From positions 8,901,524 through 8,965,523 of the forward strand of contig OY725488.1 of assembly GCA_963281255.1 (NCBI GenBank): a DNA stretch of 64,000 nt. The letters run 5' to 3'. The DNA is from Aphrocallistes beatrix. Taxonomy: Eukaryota; Porifera; Hexactinellida; Sceptrulophora; Aphrocallistidae. Position numbers and translations under genes: made by a program. Shown piece by piece: positions 1 to 8,922 of this stretch. Every line of letters begins with the position of its first letter. The stretch's first letter is position 1. The notes under the pieces are model-generated. The model saw only the letters and a program-made list of their open reading frames with translations. It ran no database searches and was not told the DNA's origin.

Positions 1-194
1 TTCCCATCAAGGTCTACCTCATTGATCATGTCCTGGAGCTCAGCTTCAGTTGGGTTCTGGCCGAGAGAACGAATGAGTGTGCCCAGTTCTTTTGTCGTAA
101 TGGAGCCATCGCCCTGCTTGTCGAATAGAACAAATGCTTCTCTAAACTGCTCAAGTTGCTCTTCACTCAAACTGGTGCTCGCATTAGTAGCCAT
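1..194 (-). CDS. calmodulin-like EF-hand protein, N-terminal part (runs off window start)
   Basis: The reverse strand encodes 64 residues beginning at an ATG at 194-192 and continuing past the window edge. The protein starts [17 protein letters not shown], then has an EF-hand loop [12 protein letters not shown] (residues 25-36) and the linker [18 protein letters not shown], which is nearly identical to calmodulin, leading into the second loop (DLDGN). Calmodulin-type proteins bind calcium and switch on target enzymes in the cytosol. Odd points are an N-terminal extension of about five residues and loop position 3, where calmodulin has Asp but this protein has Gln; that would weaken calcium binding at site 1. 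It is therefore more likely a calmodulin paralogue or calmodulin-like protein than the canonical gene. The rest of the gene lies outside the window, so the number of EF-hands cannot be seen. Confidence 0.85.
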   Translation of the reverse strand, partial: MATNASTSLSEEQLEQFREAFVLFDKQGDGSITTKELGTLIRSLGQNPTEAELQDMINEVDLDG

Positions 195-1009
195 TTCAAT
201 AATAATAATTCAGAATGTTCTGTAGTGTATTTGACTATTAGAGCAGTAGTACTAGTTTTATATAGTTTCAATCCACAGGTTGTGCTGAATATACAACTGC
301 ATATAGTCTCGAGTCAGCTACGTATGTTTGCCACATGGAAATTACATAAAAACAATTTTGAATGGTATTGTAAAGAAATATCCACACTCGTTTACGATTA
401 CACTCTGAGCTTCTATATGATGGAAGGCCTGAGGTAGGCGAATTTCCGCGAAAGCTAACGCGAGGAATATCACAAGTTTGATCTAAGTAAAACCATAAAT
501 ATGAAAGGATTTAAGAAGACAGTGATAAGATGGTAAAGTAAGTAACGCCAAAGTTTAAGCCTTTATAATACTTATTGACAACTTGATAATATAACGCGTA
601 AAGAAGCAATAGGTTTTATCATGAATTATACAATATTATCAGAAAACAATTTGAGTTTGAATTTTAGAATTATGAAAAGGAAATCGAGAGCAAATGAACC
701 AAACATTAGATCATAAAAAGTATAATTGTTTCTTAGAAATCTAAAGGCATACTTAAATAATCTATCTAGTTACTAGTATAATGATTCTGAAGTGAATATT
801 CTATCAAGGTCAAATTCAAGCTCACTCATTCTAAGAACATAACAACAAACAAGAAACTAAGGAATGATCTAATTATGAGGACGCAGATTCATAAAAGAGA
901 TCCAATCAAGAGAAAGATGATTGCAACTCATACATCAAAGTAACTCAGAAAAATAACAAAAATGTAAGTTGATATAAAAGTGGGAATCACAAGATTAGCA
1001 AGAATACTC
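195..1009. promoter_or_regulatory. divergent intergenic region between the calmodulin-like and phospholipase-like genes
   Basis: About 815 bp of AT-rich sequence separates two head-to-head genes, so it must hold both promoters. I see no convincing coding sequence, structural RNA or clear repeat in it, and no TATA box that I would assign with confidence. Confidence 0.4.
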
Positions 1010-2317
1010 ATGAACCAAGTACATGGAAAAATAGTATTCTGCCTCTTCCTGTCTATCTCATTAGTTCGCTCACTCGACGCTGAACAATTCTCCAACGCAT
1101 TAACCCCACTAATTCCCGTTGAGATACCCCTGAGCCCCCAAGAACAGAATTTCACGTGTAACCCTCCAAAGAAACTAACAACGACCATCTACACCATTCA
1201 CTTCCCTTGTGAAGGGAACCTGGGAGGAAATCCAGCGAGGAATGTACACGAATTAAAGCCGTCTGATGTATCTGTAGTCGCTGCACTCGGGGATTCGATA
1301 TCAACAGGAGTTTTCGCTAAGAATCCAACGATGGACATATGTCTGATGAGGAAAATGCCAGAGTACAGAGGAGTATCGTGGAGTATTGGAGGAGATCTGA
1401 ACATTAGCTATCTACTCACTTTACCGAACATACTCAAACAGTATAACCCCATGGTGAAGGGCTACTCAACGGGGTTGGGCACGGAGTGGGATGATGGCAT
1501 GGGATTTAATATGGCGGTGAGTGGAGCTAAGTCTTCTGATCTTCCAATCCAAGCCATGAGATTGGTGGAGAGATTGAGGAATGATCCAAGTATTAACTAC
1601 TCGGAAGATTGGAAAATTGTTACTCTATTTATTGGCGGAAATGATTTGTGCAGGGCCTGCCAGCAACCTGACAGGTACTCAGCTAGGAACTTCTATCTCC
1701 ATCTCAAAACCACAGTAGACATCCTATCAATGATACCGCGCACATATGTGAACATAGCTCAGGTCGTGGATGTATATGAGCTAAGGAACCTCAATAATGA
1801 ATACTGTACCTTGATTCACGCTATTTTCAAAGTACTAGGCCAGTGTCTATGCATGTCTAACAGTAGCAGCAGCAGCATACACTCTCAGTATGCTGAAGCA
1901 CTGAGGAAGCTGGAGGAGGAGTATCAAACAGAGGATAGAGACGACTTCTCTGTCGTGGTCCAACCGTTCTTTGAACAAATCAAGTTGAGTGAGTTAGAAA
2001 ATGCACCAAGCTACTTTACAGGAGATTGTTTCCATTTTTCACAGAAGGCGCATGCCATTATCGCACTCCTATTATGGAATAACATGCTACAACCCGAGGG
2101 AGAGAAGACTAACTCCTTCGACACTCAGAGTGGAATTATCTGTGCGAGAGAGAATCAGTATTTTTATACGCATCGCAATAGCCATCCAAGGAGTAGACAC
2201 GGGCTAGTAGTCTTGTTGATCACCGTCACATTTATCATATCATTAACACTTATTGCCATAGCAAGTGGACTGTCAATTTGTAAACGCCAAAAATACGGAT
2301 ATAACGTTCTTAATTGA
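1010..2317 (+). CDS. phospholipase B1-like GDSL/SGNH hydrolase, membrane anchored
   Basis: A single exon encodes 435 residues. I take the start as ATG 1010 because it is followed at once by a signal peptide (VFCLFLSISLVRS). The SGNH-hydrolase blocks are all present: block I ALGDSIS with nucleophile Ser96, a YRGVSWSIGG segment typical of phospholipase B1, NMAVSGAKSSDLP, block III IGGND with Asn211, and the catalytic D-x2-H pair Asp339/His342 in GDCFHFSQKAH. Near the C-terminus a hydrophobic segment (GLVVLLITVTFIISLTLIAI) is followed by a basic tail, giving a type I ectoenzyme topology. Family members remove fatty acyl chains from phospholipids at the cell surface. Animal phospholipase B1 proteins often carry several repeats of this domain; this one has a single copy. 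It is probably an active enzyme, but the substrate is unknown. It lies 272 bp upstream of the giant membrane protein on the same strand. Confidence 0.85.
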   Translation: MNQVHGKIVFCLFLSISLVRSLDAEQFSNALTPLIPVEIPLSPQEQNFTCNPPKKLTTTIYTIHFPCEGNLGGNPARNVHELKPSDVSVVAALGDSISTGVFAKNPTMDICLMRKMPEYRGVSWSIGGDLNISYLLTLPNILKQYNPMVKGYSTGLGTEWDDGMGFNMAVSGAKSSDLPIQAMRLVERLRNDPSINYSEDWKIVTLFIGGNDLCRACQQPDRYSARNFYLHLKTTVDILSMIPRTYVNIAQVVDVYELRNLNNEYCTLIHAIFKVLGQCLCMSNSSSSSIHSQYAEALRKLEEEYQTEDRDDFSVVVQPFFEQIKLSELENAPSYFTGDCFHFSQKAHAIIALLLWNNMLQPEGEKTNSFDTQSGIICARENQYFYTHRNSHPRSRHGLVVLLITVTFIISLTLIAIASGLSICKRQKYGYNVLN

Positions 2318-2332
2318 AGAATTGTAATTTGA

Positions 2333-2338
2333 AATAAA
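2333..2338 (+). terminator. polyadenylation signal AATAAA of the phospholipase-like gene
   Basis: AATAAA lies 15 bp after the stop codon at 2317, giving a very short 3' UTR and leaving about 250 bp before the next start. Confidence 0.6.
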
Positions 2339-2589
2339 TTCTCACTTAGAATATTCCTTACACTATACATACGTACGAAATTGATAATGTAGAAATACAC
2401 AGTAGCAAATCTCCCTCCCAGAATGTGACCTATCTTATACTAAGTAGATTCTAAAAATAGCTAAATACGAGGAAACCTGATATATTTATCTCCATTTAAG
2501 TAACCCGAGATTATATGTGTAGAAATGTTCATCCCTTTTAATGAATGAATGAATATAAAGGAGTTGATTAGAATTCAATTGAATGGAAA

Positions 2590-5500
2590 ATGACAAAGAG
2601 TAACTGCATTTCTTTCCTGCTTCTAATCTGTATTATTTACATACCAGGAGTATGGGCTACAACCCTAGATTTGGACACGATGCATATCAAAATTTCAAAT
2701 TTTCATGATTATAAATATGGTGCTCCTGGATCCCACTGCATCACCTACAAAATACATGATTCTGGAGATAATAACGCGTACATTGCAAAGGGTCTCTTTG
2801 ATCAGTTCTGTAGAGTTCCAGACTTACCATACACCTTGAAGCACTTGAATTTAGTCGTGAATACATCCGAAGAAACTATCGTTAATGTACAAATTCTTGA
2901 AGTCGAGATAGTCATTTCTGAATTTAAAAACACCGTCTTATTTGATGGCAAATCTATCCACCCCTCTTTTAATATTTCTTCCCTAAAGGTGTATGATCAT
3001 GTATACCCAAAAGAACCCACCGCATTCTGCCCCAGCCTAGGAAACGGTAACACTAGTGGAGCTATCTCATTCATTGACTGGAACATTACAACAGATATTG
3101 AAATCACAAATTCGGTTCGAGGTTGTCGCAACGAGGATGAGAGCATCATCACGATTCGGAACAGTGACTGCATCTCCTTGAAACACATGCTATTCGAGGA
3201 CAACATCCAATCCCCACTTCTCATCATCGATAGCAATGTGACCGTCGTAAACTGCACAATGAGGAACAATCTACAGTACTACAACAAAATACACAAATCA
3301 ACAGGACTCACGCGATATGTCAGGCGGGGGTTCAGTTTAGGAATCACAATCATAATGACAAATGATTCCGAATCTACTAACCATGTAGGGATCAGTGACT
3401 CAATTTTTGAAAATAATCGCTGTCTAAAGAAGAATGAAAGTTCTTACTGTGTGCATAAAGTGAAGAACAATGCAATACCAACTTCCTATTTCGCAGGAGC
3501 TATCGGGATAGTCATCGCAAGCAATACAGGATTCATAGAGATCAGGGGCACACGATTCCACAATAATACGGCCTGTGATAGCGGGGGTGGTGTTTTCACA
3601 CAAGTATTTGATGGAATGACTGATGGCGAGTTAAAAATAAGTAATAGTAACTTCACCAGTAACACTGCTGGTTATCTGGGAGGGGGGTTACATATGATGC
3701 AAGATGTCGGGGCGTATAACTTCTTACTCGCACTTGAGTTCAATAATTTCGAGTCCAACCAAGGTTGCATCGCAGGAGGCGCAATAGGAATGTTAGTTAC
3801 TGATACAGGGCATAAATTCGACTTGATTAAGGACTACACTAATCAGAGAAATGAACACATCTCTTTCGCCTATGCGGAATCAACGAAATTCTCCTGGAAC
3901 TACTCTGGCAGGCTAAGTAGCGGACATGCAGCCTATCTCAAAGCATACGGATCACCAGCTAAGAGACAATTCCCAATCCTCACATTCAACGATTGTAAAT
4001 TCGATGCTAATCACAGGCCGAATTCAAATCCAAATGGATTTACCTTCGGATCCATAATGGCAGATAATTTTATTCTGTATTTCACGGGAAACAACAGTAT
4101 CATGAACAGCAATTCGGGAGGAATTTTACAAATACAGTCAATTGTGTTCGTGAATGGGAGTTTAACTTTTCAGAATCTAAGCGCATATGCAGGCGGGGCG
4201 ATCCACGCTAGGAAATGGTCCAAACTGATGCTAACCGACAACTCAGACATCCTCTTCAAGAACAATAGCGCGAGCATAGCAGGAGGGGCCATCTTCCACT
4301 ATTACGGGAATTGGAATGGATACTCAGGATCAAACATTTACAACACCTACTGCCTACTGGGGTACTTTCCCTCCATTCGCGAGGACCCCACCCAATGGAA
4401 AGCTCGAGTTAGGTTTGAAGGGAACGATGCAGGAGAAGCAGGCGGAGCCGTCTTCCTCACTGACTTAAGGCAGTGCGCACTAGTCGACGGGAAAATTCAG
4501 CTAAGGAAAGCCTTCAATTTCACCAGCAATTTTACATTCAGCAAAAATACGGTTGCCCAAGGGAGGTACAATTACATTTCCGATTCGGACACTTATGGGG
4601 ATATCGCGTCACCCGTCGTGATGCTCGAAAAACTCCGCCATGTTCCAAAGTCTATCGATAGGGGCCCTGGGATAGAACGGCCCCTCACCCTGAAACCGAT
4701 AGACCAGCTGAACCAGACCACGATAGCTGTGGTCACGATAAGACCGATGTCTCCATACGTTAAGCTCGAGAATGAGAATAAGGTGATAACACAGAAAGAT
4801 ATCAATGACTATAACAAGTGTGAAGAAACGAATAGAAATACGAAAATGGACGAAGATTGTCTGGATCAAATGCCCTATATAAAATACACGGTGAAACCCC
4901 ACTTCAATGATGCCAGCATTCAATTCAAATACACGATACAAAGTGGAGTGGAGTCGATCAGCGTTGATGATGATTATTACGAGAATGATATCTTCACGAT
5001 CGATGATCCCTACTGCGACATAGGGTACACTCTAGATGAAGATGAAGGAAAATGCGTGTGTAATGCTGGAAACGATGGGATTGTACGGTGCAGTGCGGCT
5101 GGAAAGGTCTACATAAAGCCTGGGTACTGGGGGATCAAGAAACAGGAAGCGAACAGTAGTTTCAAGCTGACTAGTGCTATTGCGAAGTGTGCGCACAGCA
5201 CTTGTACATGTGAAGATAACTCATATAACTGTCCAATCACAGATAACCCAAATGTTCAGTGTGTTCCAGAACTGAATGTAGAAGGAGATCTTTGCGGAGC
5301 ATGTAAAAAAAATTACACAACCATCCCATTTTCTATTCAATGTGTGAGGGCACCTGCACAGAATAGGCACGAGCTAATGGCAGCATATGTTGCGATGACA
5401 CTCATCTGCGCCTGTTTAATCATTATTTTCCGATGCAAGCTCTGGAATGGGTTCAGGATTATCTTCATAGTTCTCTACGCGCTCACCTACATCAACTACA

Positions 5501-6630
5501 GCTTCAACTTCGCCCTGCATGCACATACTCTCAGGGCTATACAAACGCTCCAAGGCCTGAGTATCCTCAACTTCTACCTGATATATCCTGCCTACAACGA
5601 CATCGTATTCGCCCAGACAGAGTTGATTTCCTTGTATCCGGTATTCACCATCCTCTCAGTCCTCGTCATGTTCGCAGTTCTAAGCGCGATCTCATACAAG
5701 TTCCCTGCTTCTTCATTCCATCACAAATTCAAACTGAGGCGTCTCGTGTCTCCTGGCCTAATCCTCTGGTATATGATGAGCATTTCGCTCTTCCGAGTTT
5801 TCCTAGACTACGCATACTGTATTAAGGTGGTCAATAATTCGACTGAGAAGGAGAGTATACAACATCGGAACAGATTCGACGGGACCGTACTATGCTACAC
5901 GACTCAAGACAACTATATATACTATTTGATGGGCATCACATTCGCCACTTCTATCTTAGTGATCCCAATCCCGCTACTGCTTGCGGTAGGCGCGCTCAAA
6001 AGGAATACAACAAAGTCTTACACACTAAACAAACTCATAATTCCGTTCAGACCCATCGGGAGGTTCCATTGGGCTTGGGAATTCTTTCGCTTTATTGCTT
6101 TGGCGATCGGTTTTGCAATGCACGATGTCATTCCGAAAATAGGAAATGCGTTTTTAATGACAAAAATAGCTTTCCTGACCATTGTGCATATCCATTTCTG
6201 GCCATACAAAGAGTGGAGCTCCAACATAATCGAGTGTATTGGGTGGATCCTATTATCCCTGATCTTCATCATTAATCATAAAGTATCAATGGAGCCTGGC
6301 CTCGACAAGTTCCAGCTTATCCTGATTATTCTCCTCTTCGTACTGGTCGCCTGCTCCCTGATAGTATACGTGGTCTGGAAGATCTTTACCAAGCTGAAGA
6401 AAGATAAAATTCAAACGTCACTCAAGAAGATCTTAAATAGGTACAGTCATATCCCAATGGTCAAAACGTGTTCGAGAATGCTTGACAAGAAACTGAATGA
6501 AAGCGATGAAGAGGTAACGGCAGATGAGGTAAGGGAGGTTGAAAAGCCGAAAACGAGCGATTCTGAATCTCTCTACCGACGAGATAGCATCTTTTCCGAC
6601 CTGAGCTTCGCGCAAATCCCAAATAGTTAG
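2590..6630 (+). CDS. giant parallel-beta-helix ectodomain protein with multi-pass membrane C-terminus
   Basis: A single exon encodes 1346 residues. A signal peptide (SFLLLICIIYIPGVWA) is followed by about 750 residues of short repeating strands rich in Asn and Gly, with many N-x-S/T sites and repeated motifs such as FxxNxA, GGGVF, GGGLH, GGAIG and GGAVF. This is the pattern of polymorphic-outer-membrane-protein-like right-handed beta-helix repeats. A Cys-rich module follows at about residues 805-925 (CVCNAGNDG, GDLCGACKKNY). From about residue 929 to 1266 there are roughly seven to nine hydrophobic segments, then an 80-residue acidic/basic cytoplasmic tail with Ser-rich sites. The arrangement suggests a surface receptor, adhesion protein or transporter-like molecule. 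I associate such beta-helix/Cys-rich/multi-pass proteins with sponges and some protists, where they are mostly unnamed. The function is unknown. Confidence 0.8.
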   Translation: MTKSNCISFLLLICIIYIPGVWATTLDLDTMHIKISNFHDYKYGAPGSHCITYKIHDSGDNNAYIAKGLFDQFCRVPDLPYTLKHLNLVVNTSEETIVNVQILEVEIVISEFKNTVLFDGKSIHPSFNISSLKVYDHVYPKEPTAFCPSLGNGNTSGAISFIDWNITTDIEITNSVRGCRNEDESIITIRNSDCISLKHMLFEDNIQSPLLIIDSNVTVVNCTMRNNLQYYNKIHKSTGLTRYVRRGFSLGITIIMTNDSESTNHVGISDSIFENNRCLKKNESSYCVHKVKNNAIPTSYFAGAIGIVIASNTGFIEIRGTRFHNNTACDSGGGVFTQVFDGMTDGELKISNSNFTSNTAGYLGGGLHMMQDVGAYNFLLALEFNNFESNQGCIAGGAIGMLVTDTGHKFDLIKDYTNQRNEHISFAYAESTKFSWNYSGRLSSGHAAYLKAYGSPAKRQFPILTFNDCKFDANHRPNSNPNGFTFGSIMADNFILYFTGNNSIMNSNSGGILQIQSIVFVNGSLTFQNLSAYAGGAIHARKWSKLMLTDNSDILFKNNSASIAGGAIFHYYGNWNGYSGSNIYNTYCLLGYFPSIREDPTQWKARVRFEGNDAGEAGGAVFLTDLRQCALVDGKIQLRKAFNFTSNFTFSKNTVAQGRYNYISDSDTYGDIASPVVMLEKLRHVPKSIDRGPGIERPLTLKPIDQLNQTTIAVVTIRPMSPYVKLENENKVITQKDINDYNKCEETNRNTKMDEDCLDQMPYIKYTVKPHFNDASIQFKYTIQSGVESISVDDDYYENDIFTIDDPYCDIGYTLDEDEGKCVCNAGNDGIVRCSAAGKVYIKPGYWGIKKQEANSSFKLTSAIAKCAHSTCTCEDNSYNCPITDNPNVQCVPELNVEGDLCGACKKNYTTIPFSIQCVRAPAQNRHELMAAYVAMTLICACLIIIFRCKLWNGFRIIFIVLYALTYINYSFNFALHAHTLRAIQTLQGLSILNFYLIYPAYNDIVFAQTELISLYPVFTILSVLVMFAVLSAISYKFPASSFHHKFKLRRLVSPGLILWYMMSISLFRVFLDYAYCIKVVNNSTEKESIQHRNRFDGTVLCYTTQDNYIYYLMGITFATSILVIPIPLLLAVGALKRNTTKSYTLNKLIIPFRPIGRFHWAWEFFRFIALAIGFAMHDVIPKIGNAFLMTKIAFLTIVHIHFWPYKEWSSNIIECIGWILLSLIFIINHKVSMEPGLDKFQLILIILLFVLVACSLIVYVVWKIFTKLKKDKIQTSLKKILNRYSHIPMVKTCSRMLDKKLNESDEEVTADEVREVEKPKTSDSESLYRRDSIFSDLSFAQIPNS

Positions 6631-6797
6631 ATGGAATGTATCGACTAACTCAGTGTAGAGAATATGTGTGGATATTATATAGGGTTTGAAGTAGCATGGT
6701 ATATCTGAGGGTTCTGAGTTAGAATTGTACTAACAAATGTAAATATTTGTCTTGTTTTGTGTGATAGTTTATTGATTAAAAACATCTCAAATACAAA

Positions 6798-6803
6798 AAT
6801 AAA
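6798..6803 (+). terminator. polyadenylation signal AATAAA of the giant membrane protein gene
   Basis: AATAAA lies about 168 bp after the stop at 6630. The converging bZIP gene has its own signal on the reverse strand (TTTATT at 6768-6773), so the two 3' ends probably overlap. Confidence 0.5.
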
Positions 6804-6940
6804 TTAAGAATATAAAATAGAAATTTGTGACAATCTTAATTTTCCAAATATAGAATCCAATATCAAATCTGCATCAATTTCCTGTATGCAGAAACAAGTC
6901 ATGTCCCACCGTATTCGGCATTATGAAAATGGCGGGATAC

Positions 6941-7300
6941 TCACTCGTACAAGTACATGTCAGTAGATAGTTCATTGTAGTGCACGTTAGAATGCATTTG
7001 ATAGAAGAATAGTTCTTGGTATCGCTCAATCTCTACTCTTAATGCAATTTTTTCCATTTGCAACCTAGCTTTCTCCGTTTCCAGGGTTCGGATATTTCCT
7101 GAGATGTGCTTTAAATCTGTCTCATACTTGCGGCTATTCCTCTCACGCTTCCGTAGCCTTTTAATGAAATTTCGCTCTGAAGGATTCAACTTTTTCTCGA
7201 ACATTCGAACAGATAGTTTGTTCCATTTAAAACCGACTACATCATCCAGGGTGAGATCAACTCTTTTGAGGTAATAATTGGACTTCAGTTTTGAACTCAT
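6941..7300 (-). CDS. small Maf-like bZIP protein
   Basis: An intronless 119-residue frame on the reverse strand. Residues about 15-45 (LTLDDVVGFKWNKLSVRMF) look like the extended homology region that precedes the basic region in Maf-type bZIP factors. It is followed by a basic stretch, RLRKRERNSRKYETDLKH, and a leucine zipper with heptad Leu-Leu-Leu-Tyr in RTLETEKARLQMEKIAL. The bZIP invariant Asn is kept (RERNSRKY), but the Arg normally eight residues later is Leu, so DNA contacts may be altered. Maf-family proteins bind DNA as dimers through the zipper. The protein is short and lacks an activation domain, like small Mafs, which act as partners or repressors. A related but separate small bZIP lies at 22683-22997. 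It could also be a lineage-specific expansion with changed DNA binding. Confidence 0.65.
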   Translation of the reverse strand: MSSKLKSNYYLKRVDLTLDDVVGFKWNKLSVRMFEKKLNPSERNFIKRLRKRERNSRKYETDLKHISGNIRTLETEKARLQMEKIALRVEIERYQELFFYQMHSNVHYNELSTDMYLYE

Positions 7301-8203
7301 TTCAGTCAGATTCAGTTATTAATTACACAAAGCACAATCGTTTATATTTATAATAGATCTGGATGGGTCAGGAGGTATTGGCAATGGATAGATAATTAAA
7401 TTGTAAAAGAAAAAGTGTGCAGCATTTCATACATTTACCAATTAATAATTTTGAAGAACTAACAATTTTTGATGAACTCTGCTATATTCCAGTGATTTGT
7501 TTTATTTCAATTCGATTCGAATCAATTACACTTTCTAGTCAATAAATCCAACAGTCAACCATTCTTGTTAAAGAGAGCAAAGTTTCAGAATAATTTTGAT
7601 CTAAGACACCGATTTCGAAAATAAATCAATTTGTGATCCAAAGCTTGCATCGGAAACACGCGTACAGAGTGGTTGTAGTATGCATAATTAGTTTGGAGTT
7701 CAAAAAATCACTTTAAGTATGTTACTGTTTTCCTGAAATTCCATCACTTCCTGTTTCTATAAGTATTAATTGTGAACACTTCACTACAAAGCTTTGTGTA
7801 AGCATTATATTTCTGTAAACAACCCCGGAGACAACACAACTGTGGGCGTTCAAATTGTCGTTATGGATGCAAGCCTGGAAATCTGTGTGATTATGTCTGA
7901 ACTGTTGCCATATTCGAACTCCCTGCAGTATTTGCTAACATTTATATTTATGTTTACGCTTATAGCATATTTACTTGTAGTATTATTTTATATCCTGTAT
8001 GCCTAGTTTTGATGCTACAATGAAATTTATAATTTCCCATTGAAATTAATACAAAATCCGCAAAATTTAGCCATAAAACAAACGGGAAGTTGGGAAGTTA
8101 TCGGAAAGATCATTTTTATTAATCAAATTTGAAATTTAAATAGTTCTAAATGAATTTAGCCACTTTAACGCCACTTCAAAAAGGGAAATGTGTCAGCTTC
8201 TCA
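7301..8203. other. intergenic AT-rich region, no recognised feature
   Basis: This 0.9 kb holds the bZIP promoter (upstream of 7300) but nothing else that I recognise. A short frame at 7794-8006 ends in a hydrophobic stretch, but it begins at GTG, has no family resemblance, and I do not call it a gene. Confidence 0.4.
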
Positions 8204-8646
8204 TCAGAATGGGGCATTGTTAGGCATTTCTAACTCTAAACTCATTAAAAGGAATAATTTAAAGTTATTTGATGTAGATTCCAATAAAGTGATCAGTTTA
8301 AGCATAATTACAATCAACGAAACATTAAATAAACCGGAAGATACGCGTAAAACTTTTGAACATTGGCTGCTCAAAAATCTTGAGCTGTTTTTGACACCCA
8401 TGGAGAAAAAATATTCTATGGATTCATCATATTCGTCTTGGTAATAATATTTATGAAATGAACCGTTCGTTTCACTAAAATCGGGAATCAACAAGGATGG
8501 TACAGGAGTAAAACTTTGTTTTGTGGCACTCCATTGTTCCATGTAAGACCCACAAATAAACTTGCAGCCCAACTCATCCCCACAAGTAGTACCGCTGTTT
8601 AGGAGGACAGAGGCAACTGCCTCCATTGCCTCATGGATAATCCGGC
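8204..8646 (-). other. unrecognised coding-like segment, possible exon or gene remnant
   Basis: On the reverse strand a 140-residue open frame runs from an ATG at 8626 to 8204. The frame can be extended upstream by several residues (RIIHEA) to a good splice acceptor, a pyrimidine-rich run ending in AG at about 8647. The first ~95 residues have ordinary protein composition (SGTTCGDELGCKF, SYMEQWSATKQSF, YYYQDEYDESIEYFFSMG) and four or five cysteines. The rest is hydrophobic and looks like read-through into non-coding sequence. I do not recognise a family. It lies downstream of PLRG1 on the same strand and no partner exon is obvious nearby. It may be a single exon of an unpredicted gene, or a decayed copy. 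Confidence 0.25.
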
Positions 8647-8840
8647 CTGCCTTTAAAGGAATTTATTGAAATAATGGATGCAAGCACATGAGAGGTATCA
8701 GTAAGAATCCAGGATCGATTAATTTCATACTATCGACGTAGATTTGCAACAGTTATTTAAGCTAATTGCTCCTGACAGCTTATTCTACCAAGTCTGTCGT
8801 ATCTGTAATTAGGTGGAAATGGCATTCGTGTGGTGTTTAG

Positions 8841-8846
8841 TTTATT
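8841..8846 (-). terminator. polyadenylation signal of PLRG1 (reverse strand AATAAA)
   Basis: TTTATT on the given strand reads AATAAA on the reverse strand, about 77 bp beyond the PLRG1 stop codon. Confidence 0.5.
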
Positions 8847-8922
8847 AGCTTAAAGCTAGTGTAAATTAATAATATTCAAATCAGATTAGCTAAGAGTGAA
8901 TGACTACTTCATAACTAACCAA

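Noticed and set aside
980-1009. Upstream extension of the phospholipase-like protein
   Set aside because: The extension begins at GTG; the ATG at 1010 is directly followed by a proper signal peptide.
7794-8006. 70-residue frame with a hydrophobic C-terminus
   Set aside because: It starts with GTG, has no family motif, and its composition fits chance reading of AT-rich DNA.
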